Positions 38,300 through 47,347 of a DNA stretch of 64,000 bases are shown one piece after another. Source of the stretch: Sva-07 sp942492715 (GTDB taxonomy: Bacteria > Actinomycetota > Acidimicrobiia > Acidimicrobiales > Ilumatobacteraceae); the NCBI GenBank assembly GCA_942492715.1, contig CALOFW010000012.1:372001-436000 (forward strand). The letters run 5' to 3'. The translations under genes were made by a program, and so were the position numbers. Below the pieces are notes generated by a model. That model ran no database searches. It saw only the letters and a program-made list of their open reading frames with translations, and was not told the DNA's origin. Within the stretch, counting starts at the first letter, position 1. Each line of letters opens with the position of its first letter.

Positions 38300-40951
38300 A
38301 TGACGAGCATGCAGGTGTCGATGAACGCCGACCAACTCCGCGACTCCTTCTGCGACTTCTTCGCGGCGAAGGACCACACGCGCGTTCCCTCGGCGAGCCT
38401 GATCCCGCACGATCCCACCGTGCTGTTCAACGTGGCCGGGATGTTGCCGTTCAAGCCGTACTTCGTCGGCGACGAGGTCCCGCCGTTCAAGCGGGCCGTG
38501 AGTTCGCAGAAGTGTGCCCGGGCCGGCGGCAAGCACAACGACCTCGACGACGTCGGCCGTACCAAGCGCCACCTCGTGTTCTTCGAGATGTTGGGCAACT
38601 TCAGCTTCGGCGACTACTTCAAGGAGTCGGCGATTCCCTGGAGCTGGGACCTGGTCACCGGCGATCCAGCGTCCGGTGGATGGGGATTCGACGGCGACCG
38701 TCTCTGGATCACGGTGCACGAGTCCGACGACGAGGCCGAGGCGATCTGGCACGAGGTCGTCGGTGTGCCGATGGATCGCATCCAACGCCTCGGCGACAAG
38801 GACAACTTCTGGCAGGCCGGCGACACCGGGCCCTGTGGTCCCTGCAGTGAGATCCACATCGACCGCGGCCCGGCCTTCGGACCCGAGGGTGGACCACTCG
38901 GCGACCCCGCCGGCGACCGCTTCATGGAGTTCTGGAACCTCGTGTTCATGCAGTTCGACCAGGCTCCCGACGGGAGCCGCACACCGCTGCCGAAACCGTC
39001 GATCGACACCGGCGCGGGACTCGAGCGGATCCTGGCGCTCGTCCAGGGCGTCGACTCGGTGTGGGAGACCGACCTGATGCGCCCGATGATCGACGAGGCG
39101 TGCTCGCTCACCGGCAAGTCGTACCGGGTCGGCGACTACGACGACCGCGACAGCTTCGCCATGCGGGTGCTCGCCGAACACGCGCGCTCCGGCGCGATGC
39201 TGATCAACGACGGGGTGTTCCCGTCCAACGAGGCCCGCGGCTACGTCCTGCGCCGCATCATCCGTCGTGCGGTGCGCTACGCCTACCTGCTCGGCACCGA
39301 GTCGTTGGTGATGCCGCGGCTCACCGAGACCGCGATCGACGTGATGGGCAACGCCTATCCCGACATCGTCAAGAACCGCGACTTCGTCGTCAGCGTGATG
39401 ACGAAGGAGGAGGAGCGGTTCCGCCAGACGCTCAAGAACGGTCTGAGCATCCTCGACACCGAACTCGAAGCCAATCCCGCTGAACTCTCCGGGTCGACCG
39501 CGTTCCTGCTCCATGACACCTACGGGTTCCCGCTGGAGCTCACCCAGGAGATCGCCGGCGAGCGCGACGTCGCCGTCGACCTCGAGGGATTCAGCGCCGA
39601 CATGACGGCCCAGCGCGACCGTGCGAAGGCCGCGCAGAAGGGTGCCGGCGACGGCGTCGACCTCGACGCCTATCGCGACGTCGTGGAACAGTTCGGTGTC
39701 ACCGAGTTCGTCGGTTACGTCCAGGACGAGGTCGAGGGCCGCATCCTCGCCGTCGTCCCGGTCGACGACGTCGACGCCGACGAGCCGCTCGTCGACATCT
39801 TCCTCGACCGAACCCCGTTCTACGCCGAGTCCGGTGGCCAGATCGGCGACACCGGCACGATCGTCACCGAGAGCGGTGCGGCCGACGTGCTCGACACCAC
39901 GTTCGCGCTGCCGAACCTGCGCCGTCACCGCGCCCGGATCAGCGACGGCACGATCATGCCGGGCCAGACGGCGACGGCAGCGATCGATGCCGACCGGCGT
40001 GCGGCGATCCGCCGCAACCACACCGCCACGCACCTGCTCCACCATGCGCTGCGGCAGGTGCTGGGCGATCACGTCAAGCAGGCGGGCTCGATGGTCGGTC
40101 CCGATCGGCTGCGGTTCGACTTCAGCCACTACGAGGCCGTCACCGACGACCAGATCACCGAGATCGAGCGCCTCGCGAACTCCGAGACCCTCGCCAACTC
40201 GCCGACGCGTACGTTCGAGACCACGAAGGACGAGGCCGAGGCCCTCGGCGCGATCGCCTTCTTCGGCGACAAGTACGGCGACATCGTCAGGGTGCTGGAG
40301 GCGGGCTCGTCGATCGAGCTCTGCGGCGGCACCCACGTCCGAGCGACCGGCGACATCGGCACGGTGAAGGTCGTCAGCGAGTCGTCGATCGGCTCCAACC
40401 TCCGGCGCATCGAGGCGGTCACCGGCGCCGCGAGTGTCGCCCTGCTCCAGCGCGACGAGCAGGTGTTGGCCGATGCCGCTCGCCTGGTCGGCACGCCCGC
40501 CGACGACGTGATCGACGGGGTCCAGCGCAAGCTCGACGAGATCAAGGCGCTCCAGGACGAGATCAAGGCGTTGCGCAGCCAGCTGGCCGCCGGCCGGGCG
40601 ACCGAACTCGCGGCGATCGCTCACGACGGAGTCGTCGTCACCCGCCTCGACGGCCTTGCCTCGGGTGACCTCCGCGACCTCGCGATCGCCGTCCGCCAAC
40701 AGCCCGGGATCCGTCTGGTCGTCCTGATCGGTGAGACCACCACGGGCGGCGTCGGTCTGGTTGCCGCAGTACAACCCGGCGGTGAGCGCCCGGCAGCGGA
40801 GCTGATCAAGGACGCCGCACGCGCGGTCGGTGGTGGTGGCGGCGGCAAGGGTGACATCGCCACCGCCGGTGGCAAGGACGTCAGCGGGATCCCGGCGGCG
40901 CTCGAGATCGCCGCTCGTGCGGCCGCCGAGGCCGTGTCCGCGGGAACGTGA
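38300..40951 (+). CDS. alaS: Alanine-tRNA ligase
   Basis: AlaRS charges tRNA-Ala and edits Ser and Gly mischarging. The 883-residue product is full length: class II core with FNVAGMLPFKPYF near 35, SSQKCARAGGKHNDLDDVGR near 59-78, GDTGPCGPCSEIH near 175 and GAGLERI near 236. The editing domain has HTATHLLHHALR near 574 and CGGTHV near 675 (zinc-binding Cys and His). The C-Ala domain ends with the Gly-rich VGGGGGGKGDIATAGG. ATG 38300 is chosen because of the upstream TAGGCT; ATG 38309 and ATG 38321 are close alternatives. The stop overlaps ruvX (GTGA). Confidence 0.96.
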   Translation: MTSMQVSMNADQLRDSFCDFFAAKDHTRVPSASLIPHDPTVLFNVAGMLPFKPYFVGDEVPPFKRAVSSQKCARAGGKHNDLDDVGRTKRHLVFFEMLGNFSFGDYFKESAIPWSWDLVTGDPASGGWGFDGDRLWITVHESDDEAEAIWHEVVGVPMDRIQRLGDKDNFWQAGDTGPCGPCSEIHIDRGPAFGPEGGPLGDPAGDRFMEFWNLVFMQFDQAPDGSRTPLPKPSIDTGAGLERILALVQGVDSVWETDLMRPMIDEACSLTGKSYRVGDYDDRDSFAMRVLAEHARSGAMLINDGVFPSNEARGYVLRRIIRRAVRYAYLLGTESLVMPRLTETAIDVMGNAYPDIVKNRDFVVSVMTKEEERFRQTLKNGLSILDTELEANPAELSGSTAFLLHDTYGFPLELTQEIAGERDVAVDLEGFSADMTAQRDRAKAAQKGAGDGVDLDAYRDVVEQFGVTEFVGYVQDEVEGRILAVVPVDDVDADEPLVDIFLDRTPFYAESGGQIGDTGTIVTESGAADVLDTTFALPNLRRHRARISDGTIMPGQTATAAIDADRRAAIRRNHTATHLLHHALRQVLGDHVKQAGSMVGPDRLRFDFSHYEAVTDDQITEIERLANSETLANSPTRTFETTKDEAEALGAIAFFGDKYGDIVRVLEAGSSIELCGGTHVRATGDIGTVKVVSESSIGSNLRRIEAVTGAASVALLQRDEQVLADAARLVGTPADDVIDGVQRKLDEIKALQDEIKALRSQLAAGRATELAAIAHDGVVVTRLDGLASGDLRDLAIAVRQQPGIRLVVLIGETTTGGVGLVAAVQPGGERPAAELIKDAARAVGGGGGGKGDIATAGGKDVSGIPAALEIAARAAAEAVSAGT

Positions 40952-41454
40952 CGTCCCCGTCGGCGGATGCAGCGCCAGTTCGTGTCCCGGGCGTCCGGGC
41001 GCTCGGCATCGACCTCGGGTCGAAGCGGATCGGAATCGCCGTGAGCGACATCTCGGGAACGATCGCGTCGGCGCTGACCACGGTGCACCGGTCGTCGTCG
41101 CGCCGCCACGACCACGCGGAGATCGCCCGGCTGGTGCGAGACGAGGAGGCCGAGGTGGTCGTCGTCGGCCTGCCGTTGTCGCTCGACGGCACGTCGGGCC
41201 CCGCTGCACGGTCTGCCGAGACCGAGGCGCGACAGCTCGCTAGCGTGGTCGGGGTGCCCGTGGAGATGTACGACGAACGGTTCACGACCGTCACCGCCGA
41301 GCGCGGGATGCTCGAGGCGGGCCTCGACGCTCGTCAACGCCGCAAGGTCGTCGACAAGGTCGCGGCCGCGGTGATGCTGCAGGCCTGGCTCGACCATCGA
41401 CGGTCCACCTGGGGCTCCACCCCATCGGGGACACGCCCGGAGGTCACGCCGTGA
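40948..41454 (+). CDS. ruvX: Putative pre-16S rRNA nuclease / Holliday junction resolvase YqgF
   Basis: The 168-residue RNase H-like protein has ALGIDLGSKRIGIAVSDISG near 18-37 with the first catalytic Asp, VVVVGLPLSLDG near 70 and VEMYDERFTTVTAERGM near 108-124 with acidic active-site residues. YqgF proteins process 16S rRNA precursors; a resolvase role has also been proposed. It lies between alaS and mltG with GTGA overlaps at both ends, the usual actinobacterial order. Confidence 0.93.
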   Translation: MTSPSADAAPVRVPGVRALGIDLGSKRIGIAVSDISGTIASALTTVHRSSSRRHDHAEIARLVRDEEAEVVVVGLPLSLDGTSGPAARSAETEARQLASVVGVPVEMYDERFTTVTAERGMLEAGLDARQRRKVVDKVAAAVMLQAWLDHRRSTWGSTPSGTRPEVTP

Positions 41455-42689
41455 GACGGCCCGATCCGCTGCTTCCCGAGGCGCAGGTCGACCCGGACAG
41501 TCGCCCCGCCGTCGACTGGCCGACCGACCCGTGGGACGACACCGACGCGACCGGCTCGGTCGAGCGCCTCCGCACCCAGACCCGTCCGGTCAAGTGGGTC
41601 GTCTGGACGTCGATGGTCGTCGCGGTCATCGCGATCCTGATCGCCGGCGCGGTGGGCTGGTGGTACCTCGGCAAGATCAACCCTGAAGGTGCTCCGGGCG
41701 ACGTCCAGAGTTTCACCGTCGACGAGGGCGACGACCTCGAGGCGGTTGCCGCACGGCTCGAGGAGGAGGGCCTCGTCTCCGATGCAGGCATCTTCGAGTG
41801 GTACGTCGAGCGCGAAGGCGGCATCGAGCTGATCCCCGGCTACTACGAGCTCCGCCCGTCGGACCACATGGGCAATGTGCTGGGACGGCTCCGCACGCCG
41901 CCCGCGCAGACCTACACCAAGGTCACGTTCCCCGAGGGGTTCACCGTTGCGCGCATGGCCGACCGGCTCGGGTCGTCGATCGATCGGCTCAGCTCCGAGG
42001 AGTTCGTGGCGGCGGCCGACAGCGGCACGATCCGCTCGTCGTTCCAGCCGGTGGGAGTCACCTCGTTGGAAGGGATGCTGTTCCCCGACACCTACAACGT
42101 GTCGAACGCCGAGAGCGAGGGCCAGGTCATCGAGCGGATGATCGCTCTGATGGAACGCGTCGGCGACCAGGAGGACATCGTCAATCGTTCGGCGGCGCTC
42201 GGGCGCACGCCGTACGAGATCCTGATCATCGCCTCGATGATCGAACGCGAGGCGAAGATCCCCGAGGACCGGGCGAAGATCTCCCGCGTGATCCACAACC
42301 GGCTCGGCATCAGCGCGCTCGACCCCGACAACCAGTTCCCGCTGCAGATCGACGCCACCGTGCTCTACGGACGCGACCTCGCCGGGATCGACCCCGAGCT
42401 GCCGTTCTCGGAGCTTCGCCGGATCGACGGTCCCTACAACACGTACCTGCGAAATGGGCTGCCACCCACACCGATCGCCAACCCGGGCCGCGCGTCGATT
42501 CAGGCAGCGCTCAATCCGGCGCCGAACCCACCCGCCGGCGACCCGATCTGCGCGGAGTTGGCGAACCCGACGCAGTGCTTCTACCTGTACTACGTGATCG
42601 CCGACGAGGACGGCGGCCACGTGTTCGCGTCCGAGATCTGGCAGCACGAACGCAACGTCGAACAGGCCCGCCAGGCCGGCCTGCTGTGA
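41451..42689 (+). CDS. mltG: Endolytic murein transglycosylase MltG
   Basis: The 412-residue protein has a cytoplasmic N-terminal part rich in Asp and Pro, one membrane helix at about 47-72, a LysM-like subdomain (FTVDEGDDLEAVAARLEEEG near 85) and the YceG/MltG domain. The catalytic Glu is in IIASMIEREAK near 262. QIDATVLYG and LPPTPIANPGRASIQAAL are conserved family segments. It cuts nascent peptidoglycan strands outside the membrane and is thought to set glycan length. GTGA overlaps join it to ruvX and aroE. Confidence 0.94.
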   Translation: MRRPDPLLPEAQVDPDSRPAVDWPTDPWDDTDATGSVERLRTQTRPVKWVVWTSMVVAVIAILIAGAVGWWYLGKINPEGAPGDVQSFTVDEGDDLEAVAARLEEEGLVSDAGIFEWYVEREGGIELIPGYYELRPSDHMGNVLGRLRTPPAQTYTKVTFPEGFTVARMADRLGSSIDRLSSEEFVAAADSGTIRSSFQPVGVTSLEGMLFPDTYNVSNAESEGQVIERMIALMERVGDQEDIVNRSAALGRTPYEILIIASMIEREAKIPEDRAKISRVIHNRLGISALDPDNQFPLQIDATVLYGRDLAGIDPELPFSELRRIDGPYNTYLRNGLPPTPIANPGRASIQAALNPAPNPPAGDPICAELANPTQCFYLYYVIADEDGGHVFASEIWQHERNVEQARQAGLL

Positions 42690-43507
42690 GCCGTCGCCTC
42701 GCGGCGCTGATCGGCTCACCCGTCGCCCACAGCCTGTCGCCGACGATCCATCAGGCCGCGTTCGACGCTGCCGGTGTCGACTGGTCGTACGTCGCCTTCG
42801 ACGTGGCGGAGGGGCAGGCGGCAGCGGCCCTCGGCGCCATGCGGGTGTTGGGGATCGCCGGGCTGTCGGTCACGATGCCGCACAAGCGTGACATCGCCGA
42901 CGCGGTCGACCGGCTCGAGCCGGCTGCACGAGCCCTGCAGTCGGTCAACACCGTCAGCTGGGACGGTGACGAGCTCGTCGGATCGAGCACCGACGGCGCC
43001 GGCTTCGTCGCTTCGCTCGCCGAGGTCGGCATCGAGGTGGCCGATGCACGCATCGCCGTGATCGGGGCCGGCGGCGCCGCCCGCTCGGTGGTCGACGCGC
43101 TCGGTCGTGCCGGCTCCACCGACATCACGGTGCTCAATCGCACCAGGGAACACGCCGAACTCGCAGCCACGCTCGCTGCCGCAGCATCCGTCGGCATCGC
43201 CAGCGACATCGGGCGGGCCGACATCGTGGTCAACGCCACCAGCATCGGGATGGGGGGCGACGCGGGCGGCGGTGCAATGCCCTGCGATCCGTCGATGCTG
43301 CATGCGGAGCAGATCGTCGTCGACCTCGTGTACCACCCGATCCGCACGGCCTGGCTCGATGCCGCCGACTCGATCGGGGCGCGCACGGTCGACGGACTCG
43401 GGATGCTGATCCACCAGGCGGCCCTCCAGCAGGAGCGCTGGATCGGGGTCCGGCCGGACACGGCGGCGATGCGAGCGGCCGCCGAGGCGGCGCTCGCCGA
43501 CCGGTAG
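42686..43507 (+). CDS. aroE: Shikimate dehydrogenase
   Basis: AroE reduces 3-dehydroshikimate to shikimate with NADPH. The 273-residue product has GSPVAHSLSPTIHQAAF near 9-25 (substrate serines), LSVTMPHKRDI near 62 with the catalytic Lys, NTVSWDGD and GSSTDGAGF near 100 with the catalytic Asp, then the Rossmann motif GAGGAARSV near 127 and GLGMLIHQA near 240. Length is normal. The stop TAG falls in the putative -10 box of aroC. Confidence 0.94.
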   Translation: MSRRLAALIGSPVAHSLSPTIHQAAFDAAGVDWSYVAFDVAEGQAAAALGAMRVLGIAGLSVTMPHKRDIADAVDRLEPAARALQSVNTVSWDGDELVGSSTDGAGFVASLAEVGIEVADARIAVIGAGGAARSVVDALGRAGSTDITVLNRTREHAELAATLAAAASVGIASDIGRADIVVNATSIGMGGDAGGGAMPCDPSMLHAEQIVVDLVYHPIRTAWLDAADSIGARTVDGLGMLIHQAALQQERWIGVRPDTAAMRAAAEAALADR

Positions 43508-43510
43508 CCT
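43505..43510 (+). promoter_or_regulatory. Putative -10 box for aroC, overlapping aroE stop codon
   Basis: TAGCCT, seven bases before the aroC ATG. It includes the TAG stop of aroE, so aroCKB could be transcribed separately from the alaS-to-aroE genes. Confidence 0.45.
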
Positions 43511-43517
43511 CGACCCG

Positions 43518-44684
43518 ATGTTGCGCTATCTCACGGGAGGTGAGTCCCACGGTCAGGCGCTGGTCGTCGTGATGGAGGGGCTGCCGGCGGGTCTCGAGAT
43601 CACGGTCGAACAGATCCAGTCGGAGATGGCCCGGCGTCGCCTCGGCTACGGGCGGGGCCCGCGGCAGCGATTCGAGGCCGACGAACTGACCCTGATCGGC
43701 GGTGTCCGTCACGGGCGCACACTCGGATCACCCGTGGTGATCGAGATCAAGAACAGTGAGTGGTTCCGCAGCGACAAGTGGCACGAGGAGATGGATCCGG
43801 CCCCCGGAGCCACGCAGGATCCGCTCACGCAGGTGCGTCCCGGACACGCCGACCTCGCGGGCATGCAGAAGTACGGCTTCACCGACGCGCGCGACGTGCT
43901 CGAACGGGCGAGCGCCCGGGAGACCGCCGCTCGCGTGGCGGCCGGTGCCGTCGCGAAGGCCCTGCTCGCGCCGCTCGGCGTCGAGATCATCTCCCACGTC
44001 ATCCAGATGGGCGAGGCGCGCGTTCCTGCCGATTCGGCGCGCCCGACCCCGGACCAGCTCGATCGGGTCGACGAGAACCAGGTGCGCTGCTTCGACATCG
44101 AGGCGAGCGAGGCGATGATCGCCGAGATCAAGGCCGCAGCGAAGGACGGCGACTCGCTCGGCGGCGTCGTCGAGGTGCTCGGCTTCGGGGTGCCGGTCGG
44201 CCTCGGCAGCCATGTGCACTGGGATCGCAAGCTCGACGCGCTGCTCGCACAGGCGATCATGAGCATCCAGGCGGTCAAGGGCGTCGAGATCGGCGACGGA
44301 TTCGAGGTCGCCGGCCGCCGGGGGAGCGCGGCGCACGATCCCATCTCCTGGGACGCCGACGCCCACGCCTATCGCCGCGGCAGCACGCTGGCCGGCGGCA
44401 CCGAGGGCGGTATCTCCACCGGCGAACTGCTGGTCGTGCGGGCCGCCATGAAGCCGTTGGCCACGCTCAACAAGCCGACGCTCGAGACGGTCGACACCCG
44501 GACCAAGGAGTCGGCGGTGTCGTTCAAGGAGCGCACCGACGTCACCGCCGTTCCGGCGATGGGTGTGGTGGCCGAGACGATGGTGGCGCTCGTGCTCGCC
44601 GCCGAGGCGCAACGCAAGTTCGGCGGCGACTCCGTCGACGAGTTCGTCCGCAACGCCGAAGCGTTCACGGCCTCGCTGTCGTGA
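43518..44684 (+). CDS. aroC: Chorismate synthase
   Basis: AroC converts EPSP to chorismate using reduced FMN. The 388-residue product has the three family signatures: TGGESHGQALVVVMEGLPAG near 6-25, RARR-like EMARRRLGYGRGPRQRFE near 37 and GGTEGGISTGE near 293. RPGHADLAG near 110 and ARETAARVAAGAVAK near 133 also match. It is the bifunctional-type length without extensions. The ATG has no Shine-Dalgarno but follows TAGCCT. The stop overlaps aroK (GTGA). Confidence 0.96.
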   Translation: MLRYLTGGESHGQALVVVMEGLPAGLEITVEQIQSEMARRRLGYGRGPRQRFEADELTLIGGVRHGRTLGSPVVIEIKNSEWFRSDKWHEEMDPAPGATQDPLTQVRPGHADLAGMQKYGFTDARDVLERASARETAARVAAGAVAKALLAPLGVEIISHVIQMGEARVPADSARPTPDQLDRVDENQVRCFDIEASEAMIAEIKAAAKDGDSLGGVVEVLGFGVPVGLGSHVHWDRKLDALLAQAIMSIQAVKGVEIGDGFEVAGRRGSAAHDPISWDADAHAYRRGSTLAGGTEGGISTGELLVVRAAMKPLATLNKPTLETVDTRTKESAVSFKERTDVTAVPAMGVVAETMVALVLAAEAQRKFGGDSVDEFVRNAEAFTASLS

Positions 44685-45202
44685 GCGGCCCGGCCGCCAG
44701 GCATCTCGTGCTCGTCGGCATGATGGGTGTGGGCAAGTCGACCGTCGGCCGGGCGGTCGCCGCGCAACTGCAGCGACCGCTGTTCGACTCCGACGAGATG
44801 ATCGAGGAGCGTGTCGGGCGGACCGTGCGCGAGATCTGGCTCGACGAGGGCGAACCGGCGTTCCGGGCGCTCGAGACCGACGTGTTGCGCGAGGCGATCG
44901 AACAGGAGGAACCCTCGGTGATCGCGGCCGCCGGCGGCGTGGTGCTGAGCGAGGCGAACCGGGCGATCCTGACGTCGTCGGACGCCCACGTCGTGTGGCT
45001 GCGCGCCGACGTCGACGTCCTGGCCGACCGTGTCCGCAGCGGACCGCATCGGCCGCTGCTCGACGACGATCCCCAAGGTGCGCTGCGGCGCTTGTACGAG
45101 GAGCGCGAACCGCTGTATCAGGAAGTCGCCGACGCGATCGTCTCGGTCGACAACCGAACGGTCAACGACGTCACGAAGGCGGTGCTGCGATGCTGCGCGT
45201 GA
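44681..45202 (+). CDS. aroK: Shikimate kinase
   Basis: AroK phosphorylates shikimate at the 3-hydroxyl. The 173-residue product has the P-loop GMMGVGKST near 13-21, DSDEMIEERVGRTVREIW near 35-52 with the substrate-binding Asp, AAAGGVVLSEANR near 83 and RPLLDDDP near 120 in the lid. The GTG start overlaps aroC by four bases and the end overlaps aroB by 13 bases, a compact aroCKB unit. Confidence 0.95.
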   Translation: MSGPAARHLVLVGMMGVGKSTVGRAVAAQLQRPLFDSDEMIEERVGRTVREIWLDEGEPAFRALETDVLREAIEQEEPSVIAAAGGVVLSEANRAILTSSDAHVVWLRADVDVLADRVRSGPHRPLLDDDPQGALRRLYEEREPLYQEVADAIVSVDNRTVNDVTKAVLRCCA

Positions 45203-46200
45203 CCGTGCCCCTCGGCGACCGCTCCTACGACGCCGTCGTGGGCGACGGCGCGATCGCCGAACTCGACGCGATGCTGCCGCCGACGGCATCCCGGGTGGCC
45301 ATCGTGACCCAGGAGGGCATCCCGCTGGCGTGGACGCCGTCGGGCCGCTCGGTCGAGACCTACGTGATCGGCACGGGTGAAGCCGCCAAGTCACTCGGCA
45401 CGATCGAGACGCTCGCACGGGGATTCGCTCGGCAGGGCCTGACCCGCCACGACGTCGTGGTGGGCATCGGTGGCGGGATGGTCACCGACGTCGCGGGCTT
45501 CGCCGCCGCGTCGTGGCACCGGGGCACGCCGGTCGTGCACGTCGCGACCACGCTGCTCGCCATGGTCGACGCGGCGATCGGCGGCAAGACGGGCGTCAAC
45601 CTGCCCGAGGGCAAGAACCTCGTCGGTGCGTTCTGGCAGCCGTCCGGCGTCGTGTGCGACCTCGCTGCGCTGGCCACGCTGCCGGAGCGAGAGATGCGCT
45701 GCGGCCTCGGCGAGATGTCGAAGTACCACTTCCTCACCGGCGACGACCTGCTGGCGATGCCGCTCGACGAGCGCATCGCCCGATGCATCGAGATCAAGGC
45801 CGACGTGGTGGCGTCCGACGAGCGCGAGGGTGGGCGCCGGGCACTGCTCAACTACGGCCACACGCTCGCCCACGCCATCGAGGTCGCCACCGACCACGAC
45901 ATCGCGCACGGCGAGGCGGTCGCGATCGGGTTGATCTTCGCCGCCGAGCTCGCCGAGGAGCTGGGCCGGATCGACGAGGCGAGAGTCGACGAGCACCGCC
46001 GGATCGTGGCGGGGGAGTACGGGCTGCGGATCACGCCACCCGAGCGTCTCGACGTCGACGCGCTGATGTCGCTGATGGCGCGCGACAAGAAGGCGCTGAA
46101 CGGGCTCACGTTCGTGCTCGACGGCCCCGACGGCGTCGAGGTCGTCGAAGGTGTCCCCGAGGCCGCAGTGCGGGCCACACTGGAACGGTTCGTGTCATGA
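45190..46200 (+). CDS. aroB: 3-dehydroquinate synthase
   Basis: AroB cyclises DAHP to 3-dehydroquinate with NAD and a divalent metal. The 336-residue product has VVVGIGGGMVTDVAGFAAA near 89-107, TTLLAMVDAAIGGKTGVNLP near 122-141, metal ligands in NYGHTLAHAIE near 223 and AHGEAVAIG near 238. Slightly short for the family but complete. It overlaps aroK by 13 bases and the next gene by four (ATGA). The 3-dehydroquinase gene aroQ, often found next, is missing here. Confidence 0.95.
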   Translation: MLRVTVPLGDRSYDAVVGDGAIAELDAMLPPTASRVAIVTQEGIPLAWTPSGRSVETYVIGTGEAAKSLGTIETLARGFARQGLTRHDVVVGIGGGMVTDVAGFAAASWHRGTPVVHVATTLLAMVDAAIGGKTGVNLPEGKNLVGAFWQPSGVVCDLAALATLPEREMRCGLGEMSKYHFLTGDDLLAMPLDERIARCIEIKADVVASDEREGGRRALLNYGHTLAHAIEVATDHDIAHGEAVAIGLIFAAELAEELGRIDEARVDEHRRIVAGEYGLRITPPERLDVDALMSLMARDKKALNGLTFVLDGPDGVEVVEGVPEAAVRATLERFVS

Positions 46201-47303
46201 GCGGATTCGCCCCGATCGATCACGGTGCCCGTCTCGCCATGATCCAACCGCGTCTCCCACTCGGGAACGGATGCGACGCGCTGCTGTTCACCGACCTCGT
46301 CGACGTGCGCTGGCTGACCGGCTTCACCGGGTCGAACGGCTGGGCGGTCGTGACCGCCGACGAGCTGATCCTCGGCACCGACGGACGGTACGGCGAGCGG
46401 GCCCGGGCCGAGACCGCGACGAGTGGCGCCACGGTGATCGCCGAGACGTCGAGAGCGAAGTTGCACGAACGCCTGGTCGAGTCGCTGGCGGGTTGTCGAC
46501 GCGTCGGCCTCGACCCGTCGTCGCCGAGCCACGCCGAGTGGGAACGACTCGCCGCCGACATCGTGCTGGAGCCGACCGACTCGCTCGTCGGGCTCCAACG
46601 CCAGGTCAAGGACGCCGCCGAGATCGAGCGGATGGCCGCAGCCGCTGCCGCTGCCGACGCAGCGCTCGCCGAGGTCGAGCCGATCCTGTTCGCCACGGTC
46701 GATGCGCCGGTGACCGAGGCCGACGTCCGCAACGAACTCGAGTACCGGATGCGGCTCCACGGTGCCGACGACCGCAGCTACGACACGATCGTCGCCAGCG
46801 GACCCGACCACGCGGCCCGCCCGCACCACGAAGCAACGAACCGGCGCATCGTCGAGGGCGACACCGTGATCATCGACGTCGGCGCGCTCGTCGACGGCTA
46901 CCACTCCGACATGACCCGCTCGTACGTGATCGGCGAACCGACGAGCGAGCAGCGCGAGATCTACGCCCTGGTCGAGGCGTCACATGCGGCGGGGATCGCA
47001 GCGCTGCGACCCGGCATCTCCGCCCGCGACCTCGATTCGGTGTGCCGGGACGTCTTCGACGAGGCGGGCCGGGTCGACTGGTACCTCCACGGCACGGGAC
47101 ACGGCGTCGGCCTGCAGATCCACGAACCGCCGTTCCACTCCCAGGTCTCGGACGAGGTCGTCATCGCCGGCAACGTGGTGACCGTCGAACCGGGGCTCTA
47201 TCGTGTCGGTTTCGGTGGATTCCGCATCGAGGACCTCCTCGTCGTCACCGAAACGGGCCCGCGGCCCCTGACCCACACGGTGCCGCGACCCTTCCCGGGC
47301 TGA
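46197..47303 (+). CDS. pepP: Xaa-Pro aminopeptidase (M24B family)
   Basis: The 368-residue metallopeptidase has a creatinase-like N-terminal domain (DLVDVRWLTGFTGSNGWAVV near 32-51) and the pita-bread catalytic domain. Metal ligands are seen in IDVGALVDGYHSDMTRSY near 223-240 (two Asp), HGTGHGVGL near 300 (His), TVEPGLY near 333 (Glu) and FRIEDLL near 343 (Glu). It removes residues ahead of proline. Its place directly before efp is conserved in many bacteria. The start overlaps aroB as ATGA. Confidence 0.92.
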   Translation: MSGFAPIDHGARLAMIQPRLPLGNGCDALLFTDLVDVRWLTGFTGSNGWAVVTADELILGTDGRYGERARAETATSGATVIAETSRAKLHERLVESLAGCRRVGLDPSSPSHAEWERLAADIVLEPTDSLVGLQRQVKDAAEIERMAAAAAAADAALAEVEPILFATVDAPVTEADVRNELEYRMRLHGADDRSYDTIVASGPDHAARPHHEATNRRIVEGDTVIIDVGALVDGYHSDMTRSYVIGEPTSEQREIYALVEASHAAGIAALRPGISARDLDSVCRDVFDEAGRVDWYLHGTGHGVGLQIHEPPFHSQVSDEVVIAGNVVTVEPGLYRVGFGGFRIEDLLVVTETGPRPLTHTVPRPFPG

Positions 47304-47347
47304 ACGCCCCGAACCGAACCACCCTGCCCGAACGACAAGGACCGACC

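Noticed and set aside
38027..41209. Open frame of over 1000 codons antisense to alaS
   Set aside because: Shadow of alaS; no recognisable domain and arginine-rich ends.
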